Below are positions 1 to 9,328 of a stretch of DNA of 64,000 nucleotides, piece by piece. The notes beneath the pieces were generated by a model. That model worked only from the letters and a program-made list of their open reading frames with translations. It was not told the origin of the DNA and did not search any database. The stretch's first letter is position 1, and each line of letters starts with the position of its first letter. Origin of the DNA: Bradyrhizobium sp. C9 (GTDB lineage: Bacteria; Pseudomonadota; Alphaproteobacteria; Rhizobiales; Xanthobacteraceae); assembly GCF_002532045.1 (NCBI RefSeq), contig NZ_NWTG01000016.1, forward strand, positions 62,001-126,000, written 5' to 3'. Both the position numbers and the translations under genes were made by a program.

Positions 1-209
1 GAATTGCTGCGCAGCCCCAAATTGGCGGAGCGGCGATAAGCGAGCGTAGACCGGTCGAGCCAGTGACGAGAGCGAGTGGCTTTGTCGGTCGCCGTGTCGA
101 ACCCGCACTGGCGCGCGAGATATTGTCGGTTCGACGCGGTTAGTAGCCCGGACGCGTAGACGACGAGGTCGTGATCGAAGCGATCGATCGGTCCCGATAC
201 TGACTTGCA
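1..209 (-). CDS. Partial unrecognised reading frame at left edge
   Basis: An open minus-strand frame runs off the left edge of the window. It has about 70 codons with strongly G/C-ending third positions, which suggests real coding. Readable residues include DRFDHDLVVYASGLLTASN and, further on, a basic stretch around RSRHWLDRSTLAYRR. No start codon is evident, and the 5' end abuts the IS110 remnant, so it may be the truncated remainder of a gene interrupted by that insertion. I do not recognise the family. It could still be a chance open frame in G+C-rich DNA. Confidence 0.3.
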
Positions 210-251
210 AGGCGTGCTCGAAAAGTAAGACCCTCCGTCTCTGCCGACGAG

Positions 252-868
252 GTGGCTCGTCCTACACTGCGCGTCCGAGGGTTGCTCGGGCGGACCGCGC
301 CGATCCTCATCACAGGAGCGCGAGCCGTAGCAGATTATAAGGAAGCATTCGTCGGAATCGATGTGGCCAAGCTGAGAAACGCGATCGCAATTGCGGACGC
401 AGGCCGGGAGGGAGAGGTTCGTTTCTTCGGTGAGGTCGATGTTTCAGCGACCAACATGCGCCGTGTCATAGGGCGGATCGCGAGCCGGTTCGGCCGTGTA
501 CATTTCTGTTACGAAGCCGGCCCGACCTGCTATGGTCTTTATCGCCTGATCCGGTCGCTCGGCCACCAATGCACGGTGGTGGCGCCATCGCTGATTCCAA
601 GGAAGCTTGGCGATCGTGTGAAAACGAATCGCCGGGACGCCGTTTCTCTCGCGCGGCTATTACGCGCCGGCGAGTTGACGGCTGTGTGGGTTCCCGATGA
701 AGGTCACGAAGCGATGCGCGACCTCGTTCGCGCCCCCGATCGGCAGCGGTAGAGACGCTGCGGATCCACCGGCAGCAGATGAGCGCTTTCATGCTCAAGC
801 ATGGCCGCACTTATCCCCGCAAAAAGGGCTGGACTATGCGCTATTTGCGTTGGCTCCAAGAGCAGCAG
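252..868 (+). pseudogene. IS110-family transposase remnant, frameshifted and truncated
   Basis: The N-terminal DEDD transposase domain of the IS110 family is readable from about base 330. Motifs are FVGIDVAK, CYEAGPTCYGLYR and the stretch around PRKLGDRVKTNRRDA. The frame shifts between about 735 and 750. It continues in a second frame with AAVETLRIHRQQMSAFM and MRYLRWLQEQQ, where homology stops. The catalytic serine-containing C-terminal domain is missing, so the element cannot be autonomous. Upstream residues of the first frame (252 to about 325) are probably not part of the original protein. Confidence 0.8.
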
Positions 869-1290
869 TATTGCAGTATTCAGAGCGCTCTCGACAGTTA
901 TCGACACGTCCCTGCCACACCAATCACGCCAACGCCCGCGCGCCTTCGCATCCTAGACAACGGCAGCTGAGGGGTTCGCCGCTCTCCTTCACACCTCTGC
1001 TTGGACCGTCTAGAAGCAGCGGGAGGTGTGGGTGCCGGAGCCGAGTTCTCAGCTCTTGCCGATTCCAGTGAGTTGACCTGCCCACTGAGCGCGCCTAGCT
1101 GATCAAATAGCAGCTTTTGCTCACCTTAGTGCGATGCAGTTTCTTTGGACGTCGCCGGCTCGTTCGGCCTGCTTTTGCTGCTCAGCTTGAATGCCTTGCA
1201 CCGCCTGTTGCAGTGAAGACAAAGTCTGCTTGATCGGTTCAATGCCGGGCCAACTCCTCTCGCGCCGGCTTCGTGGTATCGATCCTCAGT
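869..1290. other. Gene-poor stretch between IS110 remnant and GT4 gene
   Basis: No convincing gene is present. Bases about 915-955 closely resemble bases about 26600-26640, downstream of the second Wzz-like gene. A minus-strand frame around 1125-1250 encodes a short Gln-rich helical piece (TLSSLQQAVQGIQAEQQKQA), possibly a gene tail, with no recognisable start. Confidence 0.4.
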
Positions 1291-2331
1291 TTACGAGAAT
1301 CCCCCTAATTCTCGGTAGACCTGTAGCGTTCTCTCATGTGTGGCTTGCCAAGAGAACTCTGCGGCTCGTTTGAGCCCTGTCGAGATCGTCGCGCTGCGGA
1401 AAGTTGCATCCTCGAGCCGCCTGATCGCTTCAGCCAACGCGACAGGTGCGAGGTCTGAAGCGACAATTAGCGCTGGACCACCGACCTCCTTAACCGCCTT
1501 GCATTCAATTGCCACCACCGGGCAGCCAGCGCGCATTGCCTCAAGCACTGGAATGCCGAAGCCCTCATAAGCAGATGGATAAACGAGGCCAGCAACTCTG
1601 TTATAGTGACCGTTGAGTTGCTCGTCCGTAACGAAACCGAGATGGCTCACGCGATTTTGGACATCCGTAGAAATTCCTTCAAGTTCCTCAGCCCGCAATG
1701 GACCACCACCGATACACTGCACACGATATTCAGTGAGGAAGGTTAGCGCTTCCAGAAGCAATCGAAAATTTTTGTAGCCACGCCGTTCTCCAACAAACAG
1801 GAGATCACGTGAACTTGCCGCAACATCATCAAGCGGTCGGTACGTTTCGCTGCCGCCAAGTGGTATGACGTGGATCGTCTGATTGGACTTAACGCCAACA
1901 AACTCAAGCAAATCGTCCCGCGTAGCCTCAGAGATACAGATGATGGCCTGCGCTGCACGGATGGCCGCATGCTTTTGGTGGCGATGCACCCATAGAGCCG
2001 GCCCTTTTATAAATCGCTCGTAAGTGAAGTCATACACAGTGACAACAGACGCTTGGCGACCTCGTGCTGGTAGCCGGTAGTAGCTGGAGTGCAAGACTGT
2101 GCTTCCAGCAGGATCCCGGGCAGCGCGGTAGCGCTCAAGCCAACGGCTGGTTTGCTGGACGACCTGAAGTGTACCCGAGGATGGCGGGGTATCCTGAATC
2201 GTTGGCGCGTCGATAGTTAATGTTGCTGGGACATGAACCTTTTCGAGGTGAGCAATCAGCTCGCGAAAATAAACAGAAATTCCGCCCTGTCGCTGCAGTG
2301 AAAAGATGATGCCGTCGATAGTGATGCTCAT
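1291..2331 (-). CDS. Glycosyltransferase family 4 (GT-B)
   Basis: A cytoplasmic retaining glycosyltransferase that would transfer a sugar from a nucleotide donor to the growing polysaccharide repeat unit on its lipid carrier. The 346-residue protein has the GT4 C-terminal signature: LLFVGERRGYKN at about 178-189 and SAYEGFGIPVLEAMRAGCPV at about 253-272, with the E-x7-E pair at 256 and 264. The internal ATG at 2331 is preferred over an upstream start at 2406, because the 25 extra residues are low-complexity and the sequence MSITIDGIIFSLQRQGGISV is a typical GT4 beginning. It is separated from the main polysaccharide operon by about 870 bp of transposon debris, so it may be transcribed independently. 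Donor and acceptor cannot be predicted. Confidence 0.85.
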   Translation of the reverse strand: MSITIDGIIFSLQRQGGISVYFRELIAHLEKVHVPATLTIDAPTIQDTPPSSGTLQVVQQTSRWLERYRAARDPAGSTVLHSSYYRLPARGRQASVVTVYDFTYERFIKGPALWVHRHQKHAAIRAAQAIICISEATRDDLLEFVGVKSNQTIHVIPLGGSETYRPLDDVAASSRDLLFVGERRGYKNFRLLLEALTFLTEYRVQCIGGGPLRAEELEGISTDVQNRVSHLGFVTDEQLNGHYNRVAGLVYPSAYEGFGIPVLEAMRAGCPVVAIECKAVKEVGGPALIVASDLAPVALAEAIRRLEDATFRSATISTGLKRAAEFSWQATHERTLQVYRELGGFS

Positions 2332-2481
2332 ATTGTTAGGAGATGCTGAAGAGGTACCATAGCGACGTGTATTGGAACCTGTCCAAGCAGCCTCCACTGA
2401 GCTCAAGTTATGCGATCAAGCGGCGAGGTCAAGGGCAAGATCGAATGGCCTGCAGCAATCGATTTCCAACGCATCGCTTCC

Positions 2482-2553
2482 CCTCACCGGCTGGACGAGC
2501 TTCTGCCCTGGAATTGGACGCCGGCATCAGCGTTCCCCGCTCGAGCGGCGTGA
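2482..2553 (+). mobile_element. IS66-family transposase C-terminal remnant
   Basis: The frame encodes PHRLDELLPWNWTP followed by a short tail and a TGA at 2551. The motif HRLD-LLPWNW is the characteristic C-terminus of the large IS66-family transposase. Nothing upstream in this frame carries the DDE domain, so only the last part of the gene survives. It supports a past IS66 insertion between the GT4 gene and gmd. Confidence 0.6.
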
Positions 2554-2801
2554 CCACGCACGTCAACAAGGTTCATCACGTCGCCACCATCACCCAGGTC
2601 GCAAAGGACATCGGCGAAGACGAAGACTGGCTGCGCGACATTGCCATCGAAATGGAGATCGAGGACAGCCTGATCTAGGTCTATGGCGTCGGCGAAGATG
2701 GTGTTCAGGCGTTCACCGACTTTGGTATCGAAAACCTGATCGAGCTCGTCAGGTTCTACAAGGAAAACCCCAAGTTGCTCACGCGCTGGCAACGGGAATG
2801 A
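2550..2801 (+). pseudogene. Small conserved rhizobial-type hypothetical gene with an internal stop
   Basis: An 83-codon frame begins at a GTG overlapping the IS66 stop and reads HHVATITQVAKDIGEDEDWL, then a TAG at 2676-2678, then VYGVGEDGVQAFTDFGIENL. Reading continues in the same frame across the stop to a TGA at 2799. The stop is one base from TGG (Trp), which fits a simple nonsense mutation. From memory, similar small acidic proteins of unknown function are frequent beside IS66 elements in Bradyrhizobium. The function is unknown and the gene is probably dead. Confidence 0.55.
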
Positions 2802-3204
2802 TCCAACCAGCCGCGGCCTACGCCGGATACGTACTCTTCGGACAACCGCACCCTAGTAGTCCTCCTGCTTTGCCACCGGATACGGCAGTGTGCAGGGTGA
2901 CGCGGCCGACCCTCTTCGAGGCTGGTTCCAAGGCCAACGTAACGCAGGCTTTGCGATGGGTCTCCAGCGACGTCAAGACAGTCGGCGGTGACCTTTCACA
3001 TAGACGTTTTGCCATGCCGGTCGCCCGTGGCCGCGGCACTTATCGCGCGTAACGACAATGTCGTTCGGTCTCGGGATCTTGCATTTCATACGAATGAAGG
3101 CCGCGCTTGTGGTAGCCCCGATCATGGATAGTGCCGATAGACACTTCAGCGCCATCGGACGATTGAGATGCTGAACCCTGATACCACATTCCTGAAAATA
3201 CGGA
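2802..3204. other. Intergenic stretch with no recognised gene
   Basis: About 400 bp between the broken small gene and the 3' end of gmd. Short frames on both strands show no recognisable domain. It probably belongs to the same transposon scar as the flanking remnants. Confidence 0.4.
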
Positions 3205-4164
3205 TCACGTGCGATCGACGTGGGAAGCTTCACACATCCCATCAATTACGCCGTCTAGCATTACCTGTGCACTCCAACCGAGCTGAACTCTAGCTTTTGC
3301 CGGATTCCCGCGGCTCTCCTTGATGTCCGAAGGACGGAATAGGCTATTGTCAAAAGTCACATGCTCTCGCCAATCCAAACCGAAGCGAGCAAATACCTTC
3401 GAAATAAAATACTGAAGTGAGTGTGTTTGTCCTGTCGCAATCACAAAATCGTCGGGCGCTGATTGTTGTAACATCAACCACATCGCTTCTACATATTCCG
3501 GTGCCCAGCCCCAGTCGCGATGAATATCGATATTCCCTAGAACTAATTTTTCGCGACTCCCCCCTGCAATTTTGGCCGCCGCCCGAACGATTTTCTGGGT
3601 CACAAAACGCTCAGGCCGCAAAGGCGACTCGTGGTTGAAAAGGACGCCTGTGCAGGCAAACAAACTATAGGCGTCGCGATAGTTCTTAAGTAACCAATGC
3701 GCCGAAGCTTTAGCTACTGCATACGGGCTCCTGGGGAGAAAGGGAGTTTGTTCCGAAGCCGCTGTTGCTCCTGTGTCGCCAAAGCACTCGCTAGAACCGG
3801 CATTGTAAAAACGAATCGGGCGATCAACAAAACGGATGACCTCCAGTAGGTTCAAGGTGCCTCCGGCAATACTCTCCATTGCCTCCACAGGCTGTTCGAA
3901 CGATAAGCCCACGGAGGTCTGCCCCGCCAAGTTGTATATTTCATCTGGGCGATATCGTTCCACGACATTCAGTACACTGCGGAAATCATTGATCGCCATT
4001 GAAGCCGTATGTACCTTCTTATGTATGCCCAAGCGCTCAAGATTGTGGAATGAGGTCATCATGGCATCACGTGAGGTGCCGACAACCTCGTACCCCTTAT
4101 TCAGCAACAAGCGAGCCAGATAACTGCCATCCTGCCCCGCTGCACCACAAATCAAAGCTCTCAC
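3205..4164 (-). CDS. gmd: GDP-mannose 4,6-dehydratase
   Basis: Converts GDP-D-mannose to GDP-4-keto-6-deoxy-D-mannose, the precursor of GDP-rhamnose, fucose or perosamine. It is a 319-residue extended short-chain dehydrogenase with the NAD(P)-binding motif GAAGQDGSYLA (7-17), NAGSSECFG (121-129), the catalytic YAVAK (Tyr148/Lys152), and the family signatures VLFNHESPLRPERFVTQKI and LGNIDIHRDWGWAPEYVEAM. It is slightly shorter than many Gmd proteins. Its start overlaps the stop of the upstream Wzy-like gene (ATGA), indicating translational coupling. No Rmd, Fcl or Per reductase/aminotransferase is encoded nearby to use the product. Confidence 0.9.
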   Translation of the reverse strand: MRALICGAAGQDGSYLARLLLNKGYEVVGTSRDAMMTSFHNLERLGIHKKVHTASMAINDFRSVLNVVERYRPDEIYNLAGQTSVGLSFEQPVEAMESIAGGTLNLLEVIRFVDRPIRFYNAGSSECFGDTGATAASEQTPFLPRSPYAVAKASAHWLLKNYRDAYSLFACTGVLFNHESPLRPERFVTQKIVRAAAKIAGGSREKLVLGNIDIHRDWGWAPEYVEAMWLMLQQSAPDDFVIATGQTHSLQYFISKVFARFGLDWREHVTFDNSLFRPSDIKESRGNPAKARVQLGWSAQVMLDGVIDGMCEASHVDRT

Positions 4165-5624
4165 GACAACCTCTTCTGATAAACTATCCTAGCTCCAGGT
4201 AGGCCGCCGACTATCCGGCTGATGATAAAGTAAACCAGCACTGTGGGCACCAAGGTTTGCAGCATTCTCGACATCAGGTAGATCAAGGAGTATTTGAGCG
4301 AAATCACGCAAGTTGCAAACAAAAACGTATAGCAAAGCAGCGGAAAAAGCCTATTGCGAGAGCCCAGCGCCCACCGGGCCAGCCATCCGAAACCAAGGCC
4401 AGTGAACACTCCGCGCAGAGCGAGGTCGACCTCTCCGCCCCAAATTGCACTATCGGCAATCGGTCCCATAGTTTGTGGTGGGACGATGGCGGTCGGAAAA
4501 AATGCTTGCGCATACCAGTACTGGGAGTTGTACTGAATATGATCGAAGAACGGCACTGCTGTAAGAAAATCATTGAAGAGCATCGGCCACTCATGCCGTG
4601 GCATCGTCCCGCTTAGACGCTCTGAATAAAGATGAAAACTCGTGTAAAACACAGCCCCGAATTCGGCGGCAAGTTTAGGCCCCTTTTCCCTGAGACTATC
4701 CAGAACCGCATTCAAATCGAAGTTGGCCCCCCGAAAAAACTCCACCGCAGTAAACAGAACAAGCAATCCACCTAGAGCGAATAAACCTTCGCGCAATCTG
4801 ATTTTCCGCACCATTAAGTGATAAAGGCACAAGGTTGCTAGCAGAATGGAGAGCGTTTCAATTCTTGAGCCCAGCGAGTACACCAACTCATAAGCTGAGA
4901 TCGACACCACGAAAAACGGAATAATCCAACGAAATCGTTTGTAGTCAGCAAACATAAGGGCCAATGCGACGTAGTACGCTCCGGATTTAATCATCACTGC
5001 CAGGTAAGCTACGCGCTTTTCAAACCACGGAAGCGCATCAAAACGAGTGTAGTGCTCGTAGTAGTTCTCTACGGGAGAAGAGAGCATTGTGACCGTGCCG
5101 ATGCAAAGGACTACAATCATCAGCATCGAGCCAACGATCCGAATATCGACTGGCTTCAACCTCAGATCTGCAACATCATCTCGCCCGGATCCACGCGCAG
5201 CGAGGTACCCGAAGATCACTGTGACGGCGAATAGAAAATGGCGCCAAAGATGCAGCGCAATTTCATCCGGCCTCGGGTTCAGTACGGAAAAATTTAAGGC
5301 ATCGAAGTCCTGCGGAAAGTCGAAATCTATAAGCAAAAAATTCGCTGCAGGGATCACCGAATAGGCAACCACGAAGCCAAGAAAAATAAAGCCAACCTCG
5401 CCGAACACTCCCGAGCGAACACGGCTGGCCAATATCAGGCAAAAGATAACAAAGGCCAAGCAAATGCTCAGAGCAGGGAGGACAACAATGAATTGATAAT
5501 CCCGAGCCATCGCTAACGATGCTGCGACCGAGAGCAAGAAGAATAACACTACATCGACTATTATTAACGATAGGCGTGCAGGCCTGCGACTGGTTCGGGG
5601 TGTGGATTGCTGTCCGATGGTCAT
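4161..5624 (-). CDS. Wzy-like oligosaccharide repeat-unit polymerase
   Basis: A 487-residue integral membrane protein with roughly ten or more hydrophobic helices (for example VDVVLFFLLSVAASLAM and FIFLGFVVAYSVIPAANFLL). A larger hydrophilic segment in the C-terminal half is rich in aromatic residues. This topology and its location between a flippase/GT2 pair and gmd fit an O-antigen or capsule repeat-unit polymerase. Wzy proteins share little sequence, so the call is by topology and context. It overlaps gmd by four bases and lies two bases downstream of the GT2 gene. An O-antigen ligase is the main alternative. Confidence 0.7.
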   Translation of the reverse strand: MTIGQQSTPRTSRRPARLSLIIVDVVLFFLLSVAASLAMARDYQFIVVLPALSICLAFVIFCLILASRVRSGVFGEVGFIFLGFVVAYSVIPAANFLLIDFDFPQDFDALNFSVLNPRPDEIALHLWRHFLFAVTVIFGYLAARGSGRDDVADLRLKPVDIRIVGSMLMIVVLCIGTVTMLSSPVENYYEHYTRFDALPWFEKRVAYLAVMIKSGAYYVALALMFADYKRFRWIIPFFVVSISAYELVYSLGSRIETLSILLATLCLYHLMVRKIRLREGLFALGGLLVLFTAVEFFRGANFDLNAVLDSLREKGPKLAAEFGAVFYTSFHLYSERLSGTMPRHEWPMLFNDFLTAVPFFDHIQYNSQYWYAQAFFPTAIVPPQTMGPIADSAIWGGEVDLALRGVFTGLGFGWLARWALGSRNRLFPLLCYTFLFATCVISLKYSLIYLMSRMLQTLVPTVLVYFIISRIVGGLPGARIVYQKRLS

Positions 5625-5626
5625 CG

Positions 5627-6928
5627 TTACCCCTCTCGCCCCAGCATAGGAAACGGGGATCCACGACCAGTGGAAGCAAGGAAGTAGTCGAGAGAGCGTC
5701 GGAAAATTTTCACGAGATTCCTGGGCATCAAGTTAGCATAGAAGGGCTGCAGATGTGATGCCGCCACCGAGGCATCAAAGATATCGGCAATCCCATAATC
5801 GACGGCATCGAGGAGGATCAACCGGAGATTGATCCCGTTGCCTGCAAAAGGCTGCTTGGCCTTTCTCCTCCTTGACTTCCTTAATGTTCCTTCAAAATAT
5901 GGACCTAGTCCGTGATGGTCTGCGATCATCTTCAGTATTTGCATCTCTCGCAACAAGCGCTCTTCACTGTAGAGTCCGTGAGCGAGTTCCGCGATGCTTG
6001 AAACGATGACCCGCTTAAAATCGATTGACGAAAACGTCCCCCTCCATCCCGGCAAGTCTCTGGCGGTCAGCAGATAATCGACGGTCATCAGCGTGATTAG
6101 AGGAGAGTAAGGCTGTCCTGCCAGCTCGCGATGCATCGGAACGGCGTCCACACTCTTAAAGAAAGAGTCCGAATTTTTCTTTGCCGCCTCGTCACTTGTT
6201 AGGTAGTTCAGGCCCTGAGATGTCGGCGATAAACCGTAGATGGCAAATGGGATGCCTGAAAAGGCAAACCGCTCCACCTCACCCGCGAGAACGATCCCGG
6301 AGTAGCCATCGGGAGTCGGGCAACGGTAGAAACGGCCATCTGCGCTGCGCGCCTGCACCTGCCTAACTAGGCGGGTTGATGCAACGCCCTTGACGTATGT
6401 CATAGGGGATTCCACGTCCCCAAGATAATTGAGGTGCTGGGCCTGCCTGGCAAGAAACTGCCGTGATTCGATCAGTCGGTCCTTCTTGGGATGGTAGAGC
6501 ATCAACTGCCCACGAGGGTCGCGTACACCAGCATAGACAAAAAGTGGCGAGGCCCAAGAGAGTAGCTCGAGCCCGGTATCACACAATACATTCCTCATGC
6601 CGGTAATTCCTCGGGGCATGATTCCGTCATCGCTTCCCAGCGCCATCACAAATCCGCGCTCCGCCTGATTCAGCGCGAACTCGAAGTTGTCACGCATGCC
6701 TGGAGCCATACCGTTCTTCATATACCGAATGCGGGCATCGCGACTGGCGGCGTCCATCACGACATCCTTCGTATGATCGGTACTACCGTCGTCAGAAACA
6801 ATCACGACCAGATTGTCGTAATCTTGGGCGCTACACGTACGAAGCGTGTGATAGAGGTAATCGGCCCGATCTTTCGTCGGAATAACGATGGTGAATCTCG
6901 GATTTGTATCGGAAGTATTGTCGCTCAT
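5627..6928 (-). CDS. Glycosyltransferase family 2 (GT-A)
   Basis: A 433-residue protein with an N-terminal GT-A fold: FTIVIPTKDRADYLYHTL at about 12-29, IVSDDGSTDHTKDV at about 44-57 and MALGSDDGI at about 95-103, the DDG supplying the metal-binding acidic residues. The C-terminal 200 residues are not recognisable and may contact the acceptor or the membrane. It would transfer one sugar during repeat-unit assembly on the inner face of the membrane. It sits in a tight minus-strand operon, 15 bp after the flippase gene and 2 bp before the polymerase gene. Confidence 0.85.
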   Translation of the reverse strand: MSDNTSDTNPRFTIVIPTKDRADYLYHTLRTCSAQDYDNLVVIVSDDGSTDHTKDVVMDAASRDARIRYMKNGMAPGMRDNFEFALNQAERGFVMALGSDDGIMPRGITGMRNVLCDTGLELLSWASPLFVYAGVRDPRGQLMLYHPKKDRLIESRQFLARQAQHLNYLGDVESPMTYVKGVASTRLVRQVQARSADGRFYRCPTPDGYSGIVLAGEVERFAFSGIPFAIYGLSPTSQGLNYLTSDEAAKKNSDSFFKSVDAVPMHRELAGQPYSPLITLMTVDYLLTARDLPGWRGTFSSIDFKRVIVSSIAELAHGLYSEERLLREMQILKMIADHHGLGPYFEGTLRKSRRRKAKQPFAGNGINLRLILLDAVDYGIADIFDASVAASHLQPFYANLMPRNLVKIFRRSLDYFLASTGRGSPFPMLGREG

Positions 6929-6943
6929 GTGACCAAGCCAGTT

Positions 6944-8419
6944 TCATCCGTTTGAGAAGCGACGATTTACCATGACCGATGATAAGAGCATGGCCACGCC
7001 AGTTCCAAGTAACCACACGAAACCAATGTGGCGCGCGATGTCCGTCGGCATCGACATGACAGAAAGTAGCGCAACCGGCAGGCATGCCAAAGTCGGAGCC
7101 ACTATGACTAAACCGTACCAGCGCAGATTCTCACCAGGGAACAGGACACGATTCATCAGCCACAGGCCAAGGGTGATCTCGATCGCTCCATGTACGAGTA
7201 CCATCGCTGTAGCACCGGGAAGTCCGAATCTGCCAATTCCCGCGAACAGAAAGGGTACCCCCAGCGCAAGCGCAAGGATCATCAACGCAACGTGGAGACG
7301 CGTCCATCCCACCGCCTGCTGCAGCGCTGCCGGCAACCACATCAGGCCGGAAAGCGTCGTACCCACGATCAGCAGCCGGAACACCAGGACAACGCTGTTG
7401 TCGCAATACCCCAACCAAATCTGAAATAATTTCGGAGCAAAAACGAGTGCAGCGACAGCCGTCGGGATAATCACCGCGCCGACCAAACGGCACCCCTGGT
7501 AATACGCCTTCTTGAGCCCCGCCTCGTCTTCGGCAACCTTCAACTCAGAGAACTTGGGATAGTAAGTCCGATAGAAAGCCAGAATGACCATCTGCAGCAG
7601 CCCAGTAGCCGTGAAAGCCACGGTATATTTCCCGAAGTCAGACGCTGGAACGATCTTGCTCAGCGCAATCCGGTCGATATTGGCGAGAAGCAGCCCGCAC
7701 AGAGCGGTCAGGAACATACCGGCAGAATATCTCGACATTCGCCGAACCTTAGCGAAATCAAGTACCGGCTCGTGTTTATCACCCAGGTCATCCAACTGTT
7801 TGAGCAGCCGGCGCCGGGTAAGCCAGCATACGATCAGCGCCGCCAATATCTGATACGAGAAGAACAGGACGAGACTATTTTCAAAAAGTAGTACAGCAAC
7901 TCCGCCCAAATACTTGAGCGAGTTACCCAACATCTGGAATGAGTTCATCACCGCGTGGTGCTGCATGCCAGAAAGGGCGTTGGAATACAGCAAGGATAGA
8001 AACTGGAGGGCGATCGACCCCGCCATTAGGCGGATGAGCAGGGCAGCTTCGTCAGGCTGTACCTCCAAGAGTTTTAGCCAACTCCCGGCCAGCCAGTTTG
8101 CCGCCAACGCGATCACAAGACCGATTGACGCCGCCAACCCAAGATATATCCACTCAAGGGAATACAGAAGGCTGCGGTATTTATTCTTGGTCTCTTTGCT
8201 GCCTTGGTAACGCGCAAATTCCCTGATCAGCGATGCGCCTAACCCAAAATCAAAGACTGCGGAGACCAATGCAAGCAGTTGCCAAAAGCCAATGAAAGCA
8301 AAACCCTCGAGCCCTAGTCTGGCGACGAAGAGGGGCGTGGTCAGGACAATAAGAGCCCCAGCCCAGATGCCGCCCAGGAAATTCGCGCCAATAGATCTCA
8401 ATAATAGTCTGGGATGCAA
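6944..8419 (-). CDS. Wzx-like polysaccharide flippase (MATE/MVF superfamily)
   Basis: A 491-residue membrane protein with about twelve to fourteen predicted helices, beginning GANFLGGIWAGALIVLTTPL. Family-typical features include a basic cytoplasmic loop around residues 195-230 and a core helix beginning SAGMFLTALCGLLLANIDR. It would translocate undecaprenyl-linked repeat units to the periplasm for Wzy-dependent polymerisation. The stop of the Wzz-like gene lies directly before its start (8420/8419). Together with Wzz and the Wzy-like protein it defines a Wzx/Wzy-type locus. Confidence 0.85.
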   Translation of the reverse strand: MHPRLLLRSIGANFLGGIWAGALIVLTTPLFVARLGLEGFAFIGFWQLLALVSAVFDFGLGASLIREFARYQGSKETKNKYRSLLYSLEWIYLGLAASIGLVIALAANWLAGSWLKLLEVQPDEAALLIRLMAGSIALQFLSLLYSNALSGMQHHAVMNSFQMLGNSLKYLGGVAVLLFENSLVLFFSYQILAALIVCWLTRRRLLKQLDDLGDKHEPVLDFAKVRRMSRYSAGMFLTALCGLLLANIDRIALSKIVPASDFGKYTVAFTATGLLQMVILAFYRTYYPKFSELKVAEDEAGLKKAYYQGCRLVGAVIIPTAVAALVFAPKLFQIWLGYCDNSVVLVFRLLIVGTTLSGLMWLPAALQQAVGWTRLHVALMILALALGVPFLFAGIGRFGLPGATAMVLVHGAIEITLGLWLMNRVLFPGENLRWYGLVIVAPTLACLPVALLSVMSMPTDIARHIGFVWLLGTGVAMLLSSVMVNRRFSNG

Positions 8420-9301
8420 TTAGTTCGTACCTCGTTTGCGCTCAGCAAGATATGCCCCGAACAGACCAAGCACAAATCCGATTGTTGCACCAACAATCAG
8501 AAAGTTCGTCTTGCCAGGCGAGACAGGACGACGACCGACAACAACGTCGAAGAGAGGCCGCGTGTTGAAAGTGCGCTCTGGGCTCCCCTCCTCCTCCAGC
8601 GACAACAACGTCTGCCGGTAACTCCGTAAATCAACATCATTCTGCTGGATCAACTGGTTCAGAACCACCATTTCGGAAAACTGATCTTGCAAGGGCGATT
8701 TGTCGCGCTCAATGACGAGCTTTTGCAAAGATTGACGGCGCAATTCGGCGTTCTGGATTTCCTGTGAGAACTGCGCTTTGTTTTCCGCAATCCTCGCCAA
8801 CGAGGGCTGCGCCATCTCGGCATGCTCCTTGATAAGCTCGAGCTGATATGCTTCGGCAGCTTTCCTGGCCTGCTCGGGCGACGTACCGCGTACAGCAACG
8901 TCTACGAATTCAGTGTTGCGAACAACACGTGGATTGGCCGAGGCGCGAACCAAATCAGTCTCACGGTTGACGTTCGGTTCAACCGGCAGATTCAGCCTTC
9001 GGAGAACGGCATCTTGAAACTGCTCTTGCCTAATTCTCTCCACCGCGATAGCGCCGCTCTCGACTAAGGCGATCTGTGACTGGCCATTGCCCAGCTTAGA
9101 GAAAACCTGGCCCATCTGCAGGACTGCATGTGCTTCCCACTGCTTCGGCAAGAAAAAGGCTATCGAAACCGCCAGCGCGGCGCCAGCCAGCAGAGGAATG
9201 GCGAGCCTGTACTTGTAACGCCGCAGGAATTCAATACCTCCCTCTAGGGTAAGGCCGTCACTGAGAATGCTATCAGAGGTTGTCTTAAGATCACTGCTCA
9301 T
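8420..9301 (-). CDS. Wzz-like polysaccharide chain-length determinant
   Basis: A 293-residue inner-membrane protein with a helix near the N-terminus (LAIPLLAGAALAVSIAFFLP, about 33-52), a periplasmic mixed domain with heptad-rich helices (about 150-240) and a C-terminal helix (about 267-287) followed by basic residues. This two-helix polysaccharide co-polymerase topology is that of Wzz. No cytoplasmic tyrosine-kinase domain is attached, which points to O-antigen-type rather than kinase-fused exopolysaccharide regulators. It follows the epimerase gene by 27 bp. Confidence 0.8.
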   Translation of the reverse strand: MSSDLKTTSDSILSDGLTLEGGIEFLRRYKYRLAIPLLAGAALAVSIAFFLPKQWEAHAVLQMGQVFSKLGNGQSQIALVESGAIAVERIRQEQFQDAVLRRLNLPVEPNVNRETDLVRASANPRVVRNTEFVDVAVRGTSPEQARKAAEAYQLELIKEHAEMAQPSLARIAENKAQFSQEIQNAELRRQSLQKLVIERDKSPLQDQFSEMVVLNQLIQQNDVDLRSYRQTLLSLEEEGSPERTFNTRPLFDVVVGRRPVSPGKTNFLIVGATIGFVLGLFGAYLAERKRGTN

Positions 9302-9328
9302 TGAACTTGGACTTCTCTTTCGTTGGCG

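Noticed and set aside
2372..3052. Plus-strand frame of 226 codons crossing the IS66 remnant
   Set aside because: It runs in a phase different from the recognisable IS66 and small hypothetical peptides and reads Arg/His-rich nonsense.
8659..8898. Minus-strand short frame inside the Wzz-like gene
   Set aside because: Lies wholly inside a well-supported gene in another phase; Arg/Ser-rich artefact.
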